Counted from the stretch's first letter, positions 26,904 through 36,301 are shown. The stretch: DNA of 64,000 bases from Paracoccus sp. MC1862 (GCF_016617715.1 NZ_CP067225.1:806001-870000); one strand, 5' to 3'. The notes: generated by a model from the sequence alone, not told the origin. Translations and numbers: made by a program.

Positions 26904-27706
26904 GGGGCGGGGGCCTGCGCGCCTATGCGCTGCTTTACCTGCTGTTCCTTTACGCGCCGATCCTGCTGTTGCCGATCTTCGCCTTCAACTCGGGCACGAT
27001 CATCGCCTTCCCGCTGCAGGACTTCAGCACCCAGTGGTTCGGGCAAATGTGGGGGAATGCGACCTTGCGGCGGGCGCTGGTGAACTCGCTGACCATCGCG
27101 CTGAGTTCGGCGGTGCTGGCGACCTGCCTCGGGATCTTCGCCGCCCGCGCCTCGACCCGCTACCGCTTTCCGGGGAAGGGAGCGGCGCTTGGCCTCATCA
27201 TGCTGCCGCTGATCCTGCCCGAGATCATCGTCGGCATCTCGCTTCTGGTGGTGCTGCTGGCGGTGGGGGTTCAACTGTCCATCCTGACCGTCATCATCGG
27301 CCACACGCTGATCTGCATGCCCTATGCCGTGGCGATCATGACGACCGCCTTTTCCTCGCTGGACAAGTCGCTCGAGGAAGCCGCCTACGACCTCGGCGAA
27401 ACGAAATGGAGCGCCTTCCGGCTGGTGATCCTGCCGCTGGTCATGCCCGGCATCATCTCGGCCATGCTGATGAGCTTCACCGTCAGCCTGGACGAGTTCA
27501 TCATCGCCTTCTTCCTCGCCGGGAACGAGCCGACCCTGCCCACCTATATCTTCAGCCAGCTTCGCTTCCCCAAGTCGATCCCGATGATCATGGCGCTGGG
27601 GACGGTGCTGGTGGCGATGTCGATCCTGCTTCTGGCGATCGCCGAATATTTCCGCCGCCGCGGCGCCGCCCGCACCGGCCAGACCAGCAGCGGAGGGTTC
27701 CTGTGA
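26900..27706 (+). CDS. ABC transporter permease, PotC/PotI type
   Basis: A 268-residue six-helix permease, the partner of the preceding subunit. The EAA loop is SLEEAAYDLGETKWSAFRLV near residue 155, and SFTVSLDEFIIAFFLAG near 195 is the PotC/PotI signature. Its start overlaps the previous stop (ATGA), and its stop overlaps the GTG start of the ATPase. The three genes form a tight B-C-A operon. Confidence 0.92.
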   Translation: MRGGGLRAYALLYLLFLYAPILLLPIFAFNSGTIIAFPLQDFSTQWFGQMWGNATLRRALVNSLTIALSSAVLATCLGIFAARASTRYRFPGKGAALGLIMLPLILPEIIVGISLLVVLLAVGVQLSILTVIIGHTLICMPYAVAIMTTAFSSLDKSLEEAAYDLGETKWSAFRLVILPLVMPGIISAMLMSFTVSLDEFIIAFFLAGNEPTLPTYIFSQLRFPKSIPMIMALGTVLVAMSILLLAIAEYFRRRGAARTGQTSSGGFL

Positions 27707-28887
27707 ACGCCCGAAACCCCATCCCCCGCGAGGGCGGACCTGCCCGCGACGAACACGGCCGTCCCACGCCCATCGAGACGCGCCGCGCCATGATCGAGTG
27801 CCGGGGCGTCCACAAGTATTACGGCGACTACCACGCCCTGCGCGGCATCGACCTGACCATCCGCGAGGCCGAGTTCTTCTCGCTTCTCGGCCCGTCGGGC
27901 TGCGGCAAGACCACGCTGCTGCGGACCATTGCGGGGTTCGAGGACATCGGCTCGGGCGTGGTTCTGATTGACGGGCGTGACATGGCGAAGGTGCCCGCGA
28001 ACGTGCGGCCGACGAACATGGTCTTCCAGTCCTACGCCATCTTCCCGCACCTGACCGTGGCCCAGAACGTGGCCTTCGGGTTGCGCCGCGATCCCCGGTC
28101 CAAGGCGGAAAAGGCCAAGGCGGTCGAGGAAGCGCTGGAGATGGTCGGGCTGCGCGGCTACGGCGCCCGCGCCGCCCACGCCCTGTCGGGGGGCCAGCGG
28201 CAGCGGGTGGCGCTGGCCCGCGCGCTGATCCTCAAGCCCAAGGTGCTGCTGCTGGACGAGCCGCTGTCCGCCCTCGACCGCAAGATGCGCGAGCAGATGC
28301 AGGTCGAGTTGATCAAGCTGCAACGGCAGGTCGGCATCACCTTCGTGCTGGTGACGCACGACCAGGAGGAAGCGCTGGTCATGTCCGACCGCATCGCCGT
28401 CATGTTCGAGGGCGAGATCGCGCAGCTCGACAACGCCGAAGCGCTTTACACCCGCCCCGTCAGCCGCCGGGTCGCGGATTTCATCGGGGTGATGAACTTC
28501 CTGCCCGCCCATATCCTGGGCGAAAGGGGGCAGGGGGTGAGGGTCGATGTCCCCGGCTTCGGCGAGTTCGACATCCCCGCCGCCAATGTCAGCCGCGCCG
28601 ATGCGGGCGACAGCGGCCCCTCGGTCGGCTTCCGCCCCGAGGCCGTGACGCTGCTGCCCCGCGACGCCCCCGCGCCGGACCGCGAGACCTCTGCCGTGAT
28701 CGAGGAAATGGTCTATTACGGTGACATGACGTATTACGACGTGCGGCTGGACGGAGCCGACCGCTTCGACGGCCAGGCGCATCAGGTCCGCATCTCGATG
28801 CGCAACGTCTTCGGTCGCGACCTGCCGGACCTCGGCACCCGCACTCGCGTAAGCTGGTCGCCAGGCTCGCTGATCCTGTTCCGGTAG
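27703..28887 (+). CDS. potA: ABC transporter ATP-binding protein, PotA type
   Basis: A 394-residue ATPase that energises polyamine-type uptake. Walker A is GPSGCGKTT near residue 63, the Q-loop FQSYAIFPHLTV near 106, the signature LSGGQRQRVALARAL near 161, Walker B LLLDEPLSALD near 182 and the H-loop VTHDQEEAL near 221. A TOBE domain fills the C terminus (VGFRPEAVTLLP). The GTG at 27703 overlaps the preceding stop and has GGAGGG upstream. An internal ATG at 27790 would remove a 29-residue lead not seen in most PotA proteins. No binding-protein gene accompanies the operon. Confidence 0.9.
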   Translation: MNARNPIPREGGPARDEHGRPTPIETRRAMIECRGVHKYYGDYHALRGIDLTIREAEFFSLLGPSGCGKTTLLRTIAGFEDIGSGVVLIDGRDMAKVPANVRPTNMVFQSYAIFPHLTVAQNVAFGLRRDPRSKAEKAKAVEEALEMVGLRGYGARAAHALSGGQRQRVALARALILKPKVLLLDEPLSALDRKMREQMQVELIKLQRQVGITFVLVTHDQEEALVMSDRIAVMFEGEIAQLDNAEALYTRPVSRRVADFIGVMNFLPAHILGERGQGVRVDVPGFGEFDIPAANVSRADAGDSGPSVGFRPEAVTLLPRDAPAPDRETSAVIEEMVYYGDMTYYDVRLDGADRFDGQAHQVRISMRNVFGRDLPDLGTRTRVSWSPGSLILFR

Positions 28888-28889
28888 GG

Positions 28890-28911
28890 ACGGCCCGGCG
28901 CGCCGGGCCGT
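28890..28911. terminator. Hairpin between the convergent ABC operon and tpiA
   Basis: A near-perfect 22-base palindrome ACGGCCCGGC/GCCGGGCCGT fills most of the 33-base gap between the ABC ATPase stop and the tpiA stop. It has no T run on either side, so termination may be weak or factor-assisted. Confidence 0.5.
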
Positions 28912-28920
28912 GCCAAGGGT

Positions 28921-29667
28921 TCAGGCGGCGTCCAGCGCCTTGACGATGGGACCGAAATCCGCGGCCTTGAGGCTTGCGCCCCCCACCAGCGCCCCGTCGA
29001 CATTGGCGATGGCGAAGATTTCGGCGGCGTTCGACGGCTTGACGCTGCCGCCGTAAAGCAGGCGGAACCCGGCCCCGTCACCAAAGCGGGCCACCAACGC
29101 ATCGCGCATGGCTGCATGGACCTCGGCAATCTGGTCGCTCGTGGGCGTGCGGCCGGTGCCGATGGCCCAGACAGGCTCATAGGCGATCACGGTGTTCCCG
29201 GCGGTGGCGCAATCCGGGACCGAGCCCGCAAGCTGGCGCGCGATCACGTCCAGCGTCTCGCCCGCGTCGCGTTGCGCCTCGGTTTCGCCGACGCAGATGA
29301 CGCTGGTGATGCCGGCGCGATGAGCGGCCACGGCTTTGGCCGAAACGGCCTCATCCGTCTCGTCGTGATCGGCCCGGCGTTCCGAATGGCCGACGATCAC
29401 ATGGGTCGCGCCCGCATCCCGCAGTTGCTCGGCCGAGATGTCGCCGGTATGCGCGCCCGCTTCCTTCGCGTGGCAGTCCTGCCCGCCGACGGCAACGGTG
29501 CCTTGCCTGACGCGCTCGGCCATCGGGCGCAGCAGCGTGGCGGGCGGGCAGATCAGCATCTCGACCCCCGCACCCGCGCAGTCGCGCATCAGCATCTCGA
29601 CCTCCGCCAGCGCGGCGAGGGTTCCATTCATCTTCCAGTTTCCGGCAGCGAGCTTGCGGGGCGACAT
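28921..29667 (-). CDS. tpiA: Triosephosphate isomerase
   Basis: A 248-residue glycolytic isomerase interconverting dihydroxyacetone phosphate and glyceraldehyde 3-phosphate. N-terminal [11 protein letters not shown] carries the catalytic Lys, VIVGHSERR near residue 92 the electrophilic His, [16 protein letters not shown] near 162 the catalytic Glu and hinged loop 6, and [12 protein letters not shown] near 205 the phosphate site. All key residues are present. The gene stands alone on the minus strand. Confidence 0.97.
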   Translation of the reverse strand: MSPRKLAAGNWKMNGTLAALAEVEMLMRDCAGAGVEMLICPPATLLRPMAERVRQGTVAVGGQDCHAKEAGAHTGDISAEQLRDAGATHVIVGHSERRADHDETDEAVSAKAVAAHRAGITSVICVGETEAQRDAGETLDVIARQLAGSVPDCATAGNTVIAYEPVWAIGTGRTPTSDQIAEVHAAMRDALVARFGDGAGFRLLYGGSVKPSNAAEIFAIANVDGALVGGASLKAADFGPIVKALDAA

Positions 29668-29785
29668 CAGATCCTCCTGTAAGGTCGGCCTTGGCCTAGC
29701 CCGTCAGGTCAAGGCGGATCAAGGCCCCGTGCCGCGCGTCACCGCCGCGCAGGGACGTTGCCCCATCGGCGTACACGACGATCCC

Positions 29786-29857
29786 AGGATATTTGCCCGA
29801 AGAAGAAGCGTCGTCCGGTCAAGAAAGGCACAGTCCGTCTTTCGGCCTGAAATATCC
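29786..29857. repeat. Imperfect intergenic inverted repeat
   Basis: Arms GGATATTT (29787-29794) and AAATATCC (29850-29857), together with CCGAA and TTCGG inside them, could fold into a long imperfect hairpin in the gap between tpiA and the Fe-S carrier gene. It resembles, from memory, palindromic intergenic elements common in Rhodobacterales. Only this copy is seen in the window. Confidence 0.45.
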
Positions 29858-29892
29858 CCGCCGGAGGCTCCGGCGCTGACGAAGGGCCGCCC

Positions 29893-30270
29893 TCAGCTGT
29901 CGCGGCGCGCAGCCGAGCCTTCCAGAGGCTCGAACCGGACCGATTCCCCGCAGCCGCAGCTATCGGTGACATTGGGGTTCACGAAGCGGAAGCCGCTGTC
30001 CAGAAGCCCGGTCTGGTAATCGATCTGGGTGCCGAACAGGAACATCTGTGCCGTGGGTGCGATCAGCACGCGGGCGGCGCCTTGTTCCACCACCTCGTCA
30101 TTGGGCAGGGCGGTCTCGGCCAGTTCCATCGTGTATTCCATCCCCGCGCAGCCGCCCTTCTTCAGCCCGATCCGCAGGCCCGATGCGCCCTTGTCGGCCA
30201 TGAGCCGGGCGATCCGCACCTCGGCGGCGGGAGTGATGGTGACAGGGGACTTGCCGGGGATCGAGAACAT
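29893..30270 (-). CDS. A-type iron-sulfur cluster carrier (HesB/IscA/SufA family)
   Basis: A 125-residue A-type carrier that receives and delivers [Fe-S] clusters. The three conserved cysteines are visible: one in LKKGGCAGMEY near residue 40 and two in the DSCGCGESV motif near residue 105. The core LRIGLKKGGCAGMEY...DSGFRFVNPNV fits SufA/ErpA. I chose the ATG at 30270, preceded by a GGAGG-like site (GAAAGGCCTCCTC lies over the start on the plus strand) and giving the family N terminus. Which of IscA, SufA or ErpA it is cannot be told. It stands alone, away from other cluster-assembly genes. Confidence 0.9.
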   Translation of the reverse strand: MFSIPGKSPVTITPAAEVRIARLMADKGASGLRIGLKKGGCAGMEYTMELAETALPNDEVVEQGAARVLIAPTAQMFLFGTQIDYQTGLLDSGFRFVNPNVTDSCGCGESVRFEPLEGSAARRDS

Positions 30271-30452
30271 GAGGAGGCCTTTCGCGCTTGCCACCAAGAT
30301 AGGAAGGGACAGCGTCAGGCTCAAGCCGCGCCTGCATGGCCGCATCAACCCCGGCGGCCTGTCATCGGCCGCCGAGTTGCGGCCGGTGCCCTGCATCTGC
30401 TACATGCGCCAGTCTCATGCCCAATCCGCTGCCCCCTCATACTGATACACCG

Positions 30453-31457
30453 ATGACGGTCGGAATGCCCCTGAACCGCTGCGACAACGATCCGGCCGTC
30501 CGGGCGGCCCGTTTGTCCGTGGCCCCCATGATGGACTGGACTGACCGCGCCTGCCGAGGGTTCCACCGGCTGCTCAGCCGGCGGGCGCTGCTTTATACCG
30601 AAATGGTGACGGCGCCCGCCGTCATCCATGGCGACCGTGCGCGGCTTCTGGACCATCACGCGGCCGAGCATCCGGTGGCGCTGCAGCTTGGCGGTTCGGA
30701 CCCGGCCGAACTGCGCGAGGCCACGCGGATCGCAGCCGACTGGGGTTACGACGAGATCAACCTGAACGTCGGCTGCCCCAGCGACCGGGTGCAGTCGGGC
30801 TGCTTCGGGGCCGTGCTGATGAAGACGCCCGGACTGGTCGCCGATTGCATCGGCGCCATGCAGGCCGTCAGCCCCGTCGAGGTCACGGTGAAATGCCGCA
30901 TCGGCGTGGACGAGCAGGAGCCTGCCGAGGTGCTGCCCGCCTTTCTGGAAACGCTTGCCGCCGCGGGGGTGCGCCGCGTCACCATCCATGCCCGCAAGGC
31001 TTGGCTGCAGGGGCTCAGCCCGCGCGAGAACCGCGAGATCCCGCCGCTCGACTATCCGCTGGTCCATGCGATGAAGGCGGCCTTCCCGTCGCTGCACCTG
31101 TCGGTCAACGGCGGCATCGGCTCGCTGCAGGCGGCAGAGGCGCATCTTGGGGCGATGGACGGCGTCATGATCGGTCGCGCAGCCTATCATGAGCCGTGGA
31201 ACATCCTCGGGGCGGCGGACCGGCTTTGGGGCGACGAGCCGCCCTTTGCCGAACCGGCGGAAGCTGCGCTGGCCATGCGCGAACTGATCGCGCGGCACAT
31301 CGGGGCGGGCGGGCGGATGCACCAGGTCACCCGGCACATGCTGGGGCTGTTTCACGGTCGCCCCGGCGCAAGGGCATGGAAGCGCATCCTGTCCGAGCGC
31401 GGCGCGAGCGGAACGCTCGGGGACTACGATGCCGCATTGGCCGCGGTCAGCGGCTAG
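30453..31457 (+). CDS. dusA: tRNA-dihydrouridine(20/20a) synthase
   Basis: A 334-residue FMN enzyme that reduces uridine 20/20a in the tRNA D-loop. Signatures are SVAPMMDWTDRACRGFHR at the N terminus, EINLNVGCPSDRVQSGCFGAVLM near residue 100 with the catalytic Cys, TIHARKAWLQGLSP near 180 and NGGIGSLQAAEAHL near 217. MDGVMIGRAAYHEPW near 235 is characteristic of DusA. The ATG at 30453 is likely, and one at 30417 would add 12 residues. Its stop abuts the stop of the next, convergent gene with no gap. Confidence 0.95.
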   Translation: MTVGMPLNRCDNDPAVRAARLSVAPMMDWTDRACRGFHRLLSRRALLYTEMVTAPAVIHGDRARLLDHHAAEHPVALQLGGSDPAELREATRIAADWGYDEINLNVGCPSDRVQSGCFGAVLMKTPGLVADCIGAMQAVSPVEVTVKCRIGVDEQEPAEVLPAFLETLAAAGVRRVTIHARKAWLQGLSPRENREIPPLDYPLVHAMKAAFPSLHLSVNGGIGSLQAAEAHLGAMDGVMIGRAAYHEPWNILGAADRLWGDEPPFAEPAEAALAMRELIARHIGAGGRMHQVTRHMLGLFHGRPGARAWKRILSERGASGTLGDYDAALAAVSG

Positions 31458-32165
31458 TCAGGCGCTGCGGCTTGTGGCCTGCGGGTCCACGCCGATGACC
31501 AGGCTGCCGCGGTAGCCATTGCCCGCCGCCTCCATCCCGGCGAAGGCGCCGGGGCCTGCACGCCGCGCGATCCCGTCGCTCCCGTTGAAGGTGTCGCGTT
31601 CCGCCCGCCGCCCGGCATAGGGCTGCATCTGGTCATAAATCCGCCGGGACAGCGCGTCGGGAGAGAAGATCTGGCCGGTCAGCACGTTGGTGTCATCAAG
31701 ATGCACCTTTTGGTGGATATGAGTGGTGCGTCCCCGGTACCAGCCGGGATAGATCGTCCTGAAGGTCACAATCCCGCGCTCGTCCGCCATCTGGGTGCCG
31801 CGCAGGAAGGTTTCCCCCGCGGTATCCTGTCCGGCGACGTTGGAATAGACGCCGAGCGCATCGCAATGCCAGATGTCCACGCGCGCTTGCGGGATGGGGC
31901 GGCAGGATGCGTCCACGATCTGGATCGCCATCTCCAGTGGAAGGCCCGGTCTGCCTTCGGTCACGTCGGCGCGGACCATCCTCCGGTCAAGGTAGAACGG
32001 GCCTTCCGTCACATCGACGCCAAGCAGGCAGACATTGGGCGAGATGAGGCCCGCCGAGGCCGCCGCGTTCCCCTGTGCGACGGTCGGGCGGGCACCCAGC
32101 ATCGCGGCGGACGTGGCCGCAAGCGCGGCAAGCAGCGCGCGACGGGTCGGATCATGTGGGGCCAT
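31458..32165 (-). CDS. Tat-exported intradiol ring-cleavage dioxygenase-like protein
   Basis: A 235-residue protein with a twin-arginine-type signal (DPTRRALLAALAATSAAML, cleavage near VAQ) followed by an intradiol dioxygenase domain. The four iron ligands can be placed: a Tyr in WHCDALGVYSN, a Tyr in RTIYPGWYRGRTTHIHQ and the two His of THIH. Cytoplasmic members open catechol rings, and exported ones are less studied. The substrate is unknown and no aromatic catabolic genes are nearby. I chose the ATG at 32165, 27 bases inside the longest frame. Confidence 0.85.
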   Translation of the reverse strand: MAPHDPTRRALLAALAATSAAMLGARPTVAQGNAAASAGLISPNVCLLGVDVTEGPFYLDRRMVRADVTEGRPGLPLEMAIQIVDASCRPIPQARVDIWHCDALGVYSNVAGQDTAGETFLRGTQMADERGIVTFRTIYPGWYRGRTTHIHQKVHLDDTNVLTGQIFSPDALSRRIYDQMQPYAGRRAERDTFNGSDGIARRAGPGAFAGMEAAGNGYRGSLVIGVDPQATSRSA

Positions 32166-32275
32166 GGGGCTGCCTCTGCTGCTGGCCCGCAACCGCGGGC
32201 GGCAGGTTCAGGACGGCAGCTGGGAAGACCCAAGTCAAGCCGCGCCGCCGCATCTCGCGCGGTTGTGGTTTTCGG

Positions 32276-33073
32276 TCAGGTCTTCTCGGCCGCCTTTGCC
32301 GCGTCCCACAGCGCGTCCATCTCTTCCAGCGTCGAATCCTGGGGGCGGCGGCTCTGCGCGGCCAGCGCGGCCTCGATCGACTGGAAGCGGCGGGTGAACT
32401 TGGCGTTCGCGCCGCGCAGCGCCTCCTCGGGGTCGATCCTGAGGTGGCGGGCGAGGTTCGCCATCACGAACAGCAGGTCGCCAAATTCCTCGGCGAGATG
32501 CCCGGGGTCGGCGCTGTCGCGGGCGGCGACCAGCTCGGCGGTTTCCTCGCGCAGCTTGTCCAGCACCTGGTCCGTCGCGGGCCAGTCGAAGCCGACGCGG
32601 GCCGCGCGGTTCTGCAGCTTGACTGCCCGGGTCAGGGCAGGAAGCCCCAGCGCCACGCCGTCCAGCGTGCCGCGTTCCGCCTTGGCGGCGCGTTCCTGCG
32701 CCTTGATCGCCTCCCAGTCCTTCACCTGCTGCTCGGCGGATTTCTCGCGCGATTCGTCGCCGAAGACATGGGGGTGGCGGGCCACCAGCTTGTCCGAGAT
32801 CGCGCGGGCGGCATCGGCGAAATCGAACATCCCCTTCTCAGAAGCCATCTGTGCGTGGAACACCACCTGCAGCAGCAGATCCCCCAACTCGCCCGGCAGT
32901 TCATCCCAGGCCTGCCGCGCGATGGCGTCAGCGACCTCGTGGGCTTCCTCGATGGTGTAGGGGGCGATGGTGGCAAAGTCCTGCTCGATGTCCCAGGGGC
33001 AGCCGGTCCGGGGGTCGCGCAGGGCGGCCATGATGGCGATCAGGCGGCGGGTTTCCTCGGATGCGTCGGACAT
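32276..33073 (-). CDS. mazG: Nucleoside triphosphate pyrophosphohydrolase MazG
   Basis: A 265-residue protein with two tandem MazG domains. It hydrolyses NTPs to NMPs and pyrophosphate. The first domain holds IEEAHEVADAI and ELGDLLLQVVFHAQMA near residues 35-65, and the second EETAELVAARD and EEFGDLLFVMANLARH near 180-205, giving the EExxE-x12-ExxD pattern twice. CPWDIEQDFATIAPYT near residue 22 is the MazG N terminus, which fixes the ATG at 33073. The upstream extension of the frame has no similarity. Confidence 0.95.
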   Translation of the reverse strand: MSDASEETRRLIAIMAALRDPRTGCPWDIEQDFATIAPYTIEEAHEVADAIARQAWDELPGELGDLLLQVVFHAQMASEKGMFDFADAARAISDKLVARHPHVFGDESREKSAEQQVKDWEAIKAQERAAKAERGTLDGVALGLPALTRAVKLQNRAARVGFDWPATDQVLDKLREETAELVAARDSADPGHLAEEFGDLLFVMANLARHLRIDPEEALRGANAKFTRRFQSIEAALAAQSRRPQDSTLEEMDALWDAAKAAEKT

Positions 33074-33282
33074 GGAGATTGCCTCCCTGAGATGGACTGC
33101 CGCCCAAAGACACGAGCGGAGGGAGAGAGTCCACCATCCGCCCCCGCAGTCGTGACCTGGCGTAGGCCCGACAGCGGCGGCTGTTTCTGGACAAGGGCGG
33201 CTTGCGCGACTAGGTTCCGCGCCAATTCGCCGCCCGGCGCCCCTGTGGCCCGCGCACCCGGACCCTTCGACAAGGATCGCCC

Positions 33283-33618
33283 ATGTTCGTCTCCCCCGCC
33301 TTTGCCCAGGCCGCGGCACCCGCCGCCGGCGGCGGCGCAGCCTTCGCCCAGTTCATCCCGCTGATTCTGGTCTTCCTGATCATGTATTTCCTGATCATGC
33401 GGCCGCAGCAGAAGAAGATGAAGCTGCATCGCCAGATGATCGAGACGTTGAAAAAGGGCGACACCGTCATCACCCAGGGCGGCATCATCGGCAAGGTCAT
33501 GGCCGTGCGCGACGACGAGGTCGAGGTCGAGATCGCCCAGGGCGTCCGCATCCGCGTCGTCCGCCCTACTATCGCGCAGGTGGTCAACCGCACCGCCCCC
33601 GCCGCCGCGAACGCGTAA
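33283..33618 (+). CDS. yajC: Preprotein translocase accessory subunit YajC
   Basis: A 111-residue single-span membrane protein. The helix (about residues 21-42, FIPLILVFLIMYFLIMRPQ) ends in the signature RPQQKKMK, followed by KKGDTVITQGGIIGKV. YajC associates with SecDF and the Sec translocon. It lies 12 bases upstream of secD in the usual yajC-secD-secF order. Confidence 0.96.
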   Translation: MFVSPAFAQAAAPAAGGGAAFAQFIPLILVFLIMYFLIMRPQQKKMKLHRQMIETLKKGDTVITQGGIIGKVMAVRDDEVEVEIAQGVRIRVVRPTIAQVVNRTAPAAANA

Positions 33619-33630
33619 GGCGCGGCCGCC

Positions 33631-35295
33631 ATGCTGCAGATCCCGACCTGGAAGCGCATCCTGATCCTCGCCCTCGTGGCCCTCGGGCTGCTTTATGCGA
33701 TGCCCAACCTGTTCTACGGGCGGGTCGAGGCGCATAACGACGCCATCGTCGAGGCCGGACGGGCGGGGTTCGAGACGCCCGAACAGGCGGCGGCCCGGTC
33801 GCTGTGGCCGGACTGGCTGCCCTCGACGCTGGTGAACCTCGGGCTTGACCTGCGGGGCGGGGCGCATCTTCTGGGCGAGATCAATGTCGACGAGGTCTAT
33901 CAGTCGCGCATGACTGCGCTGTGGCCGGAACTGCGCGATGCGCTGGCGGCCGAGCGCGACAGCTTAGGCGGCGTCCGCCGGGTTCCGGGGCCTCCTGACC
34001 AGTTGCATGTCGAGATCGGCAATCCCGACCAGATGTCCCGCGCGGTGCAGATCGCGCGGACCTTCGCGGCGCCGGTGGTGTCGCTGACGGGGGCAGGGGC
34101 CTCGACCCTCGACGTCACGGCAAGCGGACCCACCCTGATCGTGCAGCTTTCGGCGGCCGAAAAGGCCGCGACCGACGACCGCACCATCCAGCAGTCGCTG
34201 GAGATCGTGCGCCGCCGCGTGGACGAGGTCGGCACCCGCGAGCCGACGATCCAGCGGCAGGGCCAGGATCGCATCCTGATTCAGGTGCCCGGCATCGGCT
34301 CGGCCGAGGAGTTGAAGGAACTGATCGGAACCACCGCCAAGCTGACCTTCAACCCGGTCGTCGGGCGCGGCACCGATCCGAACGTGCAGGCGGGCCTTGG
34401 CAACATCGTCGTGCCGTCCATGGACGAGCCCGGCGTCTATTACACGCTGGCCGAGGCGCCCGTCGTCACCGGCGAGGACCTGACCGACGCGCGGCCCAGC
34501 TTCGATCAGAACGGCCAGCCTTCCGTGGATTTCCGCTTCGGTCCGCAGGGTGCGCGCCGCTTCGGGGCCTATACCACGGCCAACATCGGCCAGCCCTTTG
34601 CCATCGTGCTGGACGAACAGGTGATCTCGGCACCGGTGATCCGGCAGGCGATCACCACCGGCTCGGGCCAGATCTCGGGCGCGATGTCGGTTGAGGAGTC
34701 CACGCAACTGGCCGTGCTGCTGCGGGCGGGCGCCCTTCCGGCCGAGATGACCTTCCTTGAGGAACGCACCATCGGCCCGGAATTGGGGCAGGATTCGATC
34801 GACGCCGGCAGCAAGGCCGCCACCATCGCGACCGTGCTGGTCGTGGCCTACATGGTGGCCAGCTACGGGCTGTTCGGGGTCTTCGCCTCGATCGCCGTTG
34901 TCGTCAACGTCATCCTGATCCTCGCGATCATGGGGGCGATGGGGGCCACGCTGACGCTGCCCGGCATCGCGGGCATCGTGCTGACGGTGGGCACGGCGGT
35001 GGACGCCAACGTCATCATCTACGAGCGCATCCGCGAGGAACTGCGGGCCGGCAAGCGCGTGGTGAAGGCCATCGACGACGGCTTCAACGAGGCGATGAGC
35101 GCGATCATCGACGCCAACGTCACCACCTTCATCGCCGCGCTGGTGATGTTCTTCCTCGGCTCGGGGCCGGTGAAGGGCTTCGCGGTCACGCTGGTCATCG
35201 GCATCGCGACCTCGGTCTTCACCGCGATCTACCTGACGCGGTTGCTGATCATAATCTGGCTGGAACGCCGCCGCCCGACCGAACTGGTCCTGTAA
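33631..35295 (+). CDS. secD: Protein translocase subunit SecD
   Basis: A 554-residue RND-superfamily subunit that uses the proton gradient to complete protein export in the periplasm. Six helices flank a large periplasmic domain. LGLDLRGGAHLLGEI near residue 70 is motif D1, VDEVGTREPTIQRQGQDRILIQVPG near 193 is the P1 region, and TVGTAVDANVIIYERIREEL near 452 is motif D4 with the functional Asp. The order yajC-secD-secF and a ten-base gap to secF indicate one operon. Confidence 0.97.
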   Translation: MLQIPTWKRILILALVALGLLYAMPNLFYGRVEAHNDAIVEAGRAGFETPEQAAARSLWPDWLPSTLVNLGLDLRGGAHLLGEINVDEVYQSRMTALWPELRDALAAERDSLGGVRRVPGPPDQLHVEIGNPDQMSRAVQIARTFAAPVVSLTGAGASTLDVTASGPTLIVQLSAAEKAATDDRTIQQSLEIVRRRVDEVGTREPTIQRQGQDRILIQVPGIGSAEELKELIGTTAKLTFNPVVGRGTDPNVQAGLGNIVVPSMDEPGVYYTLAEAPVVTGEDLTDARPSFDQNGQPSVDFRFGPQGARRFGAYTTANIGQPFAIVLDEQVISAPVIRQAITTGSGQISGAMSVEESTQLAVLLRAGALPAEMTFLEERTIGPELGQDSIDAGSKAATIATVLVVAYMVASYGLFGVFASIAVVVNVILILAIMGAMGATLTLPGIAGIVLTVGTAVDANVIIYERIREELRAGKRVVKAIDDGFNEAMSAIIDANVTTFIAALVMFFLGSGPVKGFAVTLVIGIATSVFTAIYLTRLLIIIWLERRRPTELVL

Positions 35296-35305
35296 GGGGA
35301 TTATC

Positions 35306-36301
35306 ATGGCCTTCCGTCTGAAACTCGTCCCCGACAACACGAAGATCGACTTCTTCCGCTGGCAGTGGCTGACCACCGGCATCTCCTTCGTCCTGATGGT
35401 TGCTTCGGTCATCATCGCCCTGACGATGGGGTTGAACTTCGGCATCGACTTCAAGGGCGGCACCACGATCCGGGCGGAAAGCTCGACCGCCTTCGAGGTC
35501 AGCGACTACCGGCAGGCCCTTGAGGCGCTTGATCTCGGCGATGTCTCGATCACCGAGGTCTTCGACCCCACCTTCGGCGCCGACCGTCATGTCGCGCAGA
35601 TCCGCATCGGCGCGACCGACGACACCGGCTCGGTCACGCCCGAGGAACTGAACCGGATCGAGGCCGCGCTGCAGGTGGTCGATCCGAATGTCAGCTTCGC
35701 AGCGGTGGAATCGGTCGGTCCAAAGGTTTCGGGCGAGCTGATCATGACCGCCATCTACGCGGTCAGCGCAGCGGCCCTTGGCATCCTGCTGTATATCTGG
35801 CTGCGGTTCGAATGGCAGTTCGCAGTGGGCGCGGTCACGGCGCTGATCCATGACGTGCTGATCACGGTCGGAATCTTCTCGCTGTTCCAGTTGCGTTTCG
35901 ACCTCACGACCATCGCGGCGCTGCTGACGATCCTCGGTTATTCGGTCAACGACACGGTGGTGGTCTTCGACCGGCTGCGCGAGAACCTGATCAAGTTCAA
36001 GACGATGCCCCTGATTGACATCATGAACCTGACGGTGAACGAAACGCTGTCGCGCACGGTCATGACCGCCATGACCACGGCGCTGGCGCTGGCGCCGCTG
36101 CTGATCTGGGGCGGGGACGTGATCCGCAACTTCGTCTTCGCGATGTTCCTGGGCGTCTTCATCGGGGCCTACTCGACGGTCTACCTGGCGAAAAGCATCG
36201 TGCTGTGGTTGGGCGTGCGCCGCGACTGGGGCAAGCCCGAGAAGACGCAGAAGGCCGAGCGGGACGAACTGGCGGGCACGCCCTTTCAGGACGCGCCCTG
36301 A
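35306..36301 (+). CDS. secF: Protein translocase subunit SecF
   Basis: A 331-residue partner of SecD with six helices. GLNFGIDFKGGTTIRA near residue 34 and GYSVNDTVVVFDRLREN near 212 are the SecF signature motifs, including the Asp used in proton flow. The C-terminal tail is charged and cytoplasmic. The stop codon shares one base with the start of the next gene (TGATG), linking export to the downstream Mth938 and ccm genes. Confidence 0.97.
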   Translation: MAFRLKLVPDNTKIDFFRWQWLTTGISFVLMVASVIIALTMGLNFGIDFKGGTTIRAESSTAFEVSDYRQALEALDLGDVSITEVFDPTFGADRHVAQIRIGATDDTGSVTPEELNRIEAALQVVDPNVSFAAVESVGPKVSGELIMTAIYAVSAAALGILLYIWLRFEWQFAVGAVTALIHDVLITVGIFSLFQLRFDLTTIAALLTILGYSVNDTVVVFDRLRENLIKFKTMPLIDIMNLTVNETLSRTVMTAMTTALALAPLLIWGGDVIRNFVFAMFLGVFIGAYSTVYLAKSIVLWLGVRRDWGKPEKTQKAERDELAGTPFQDAP

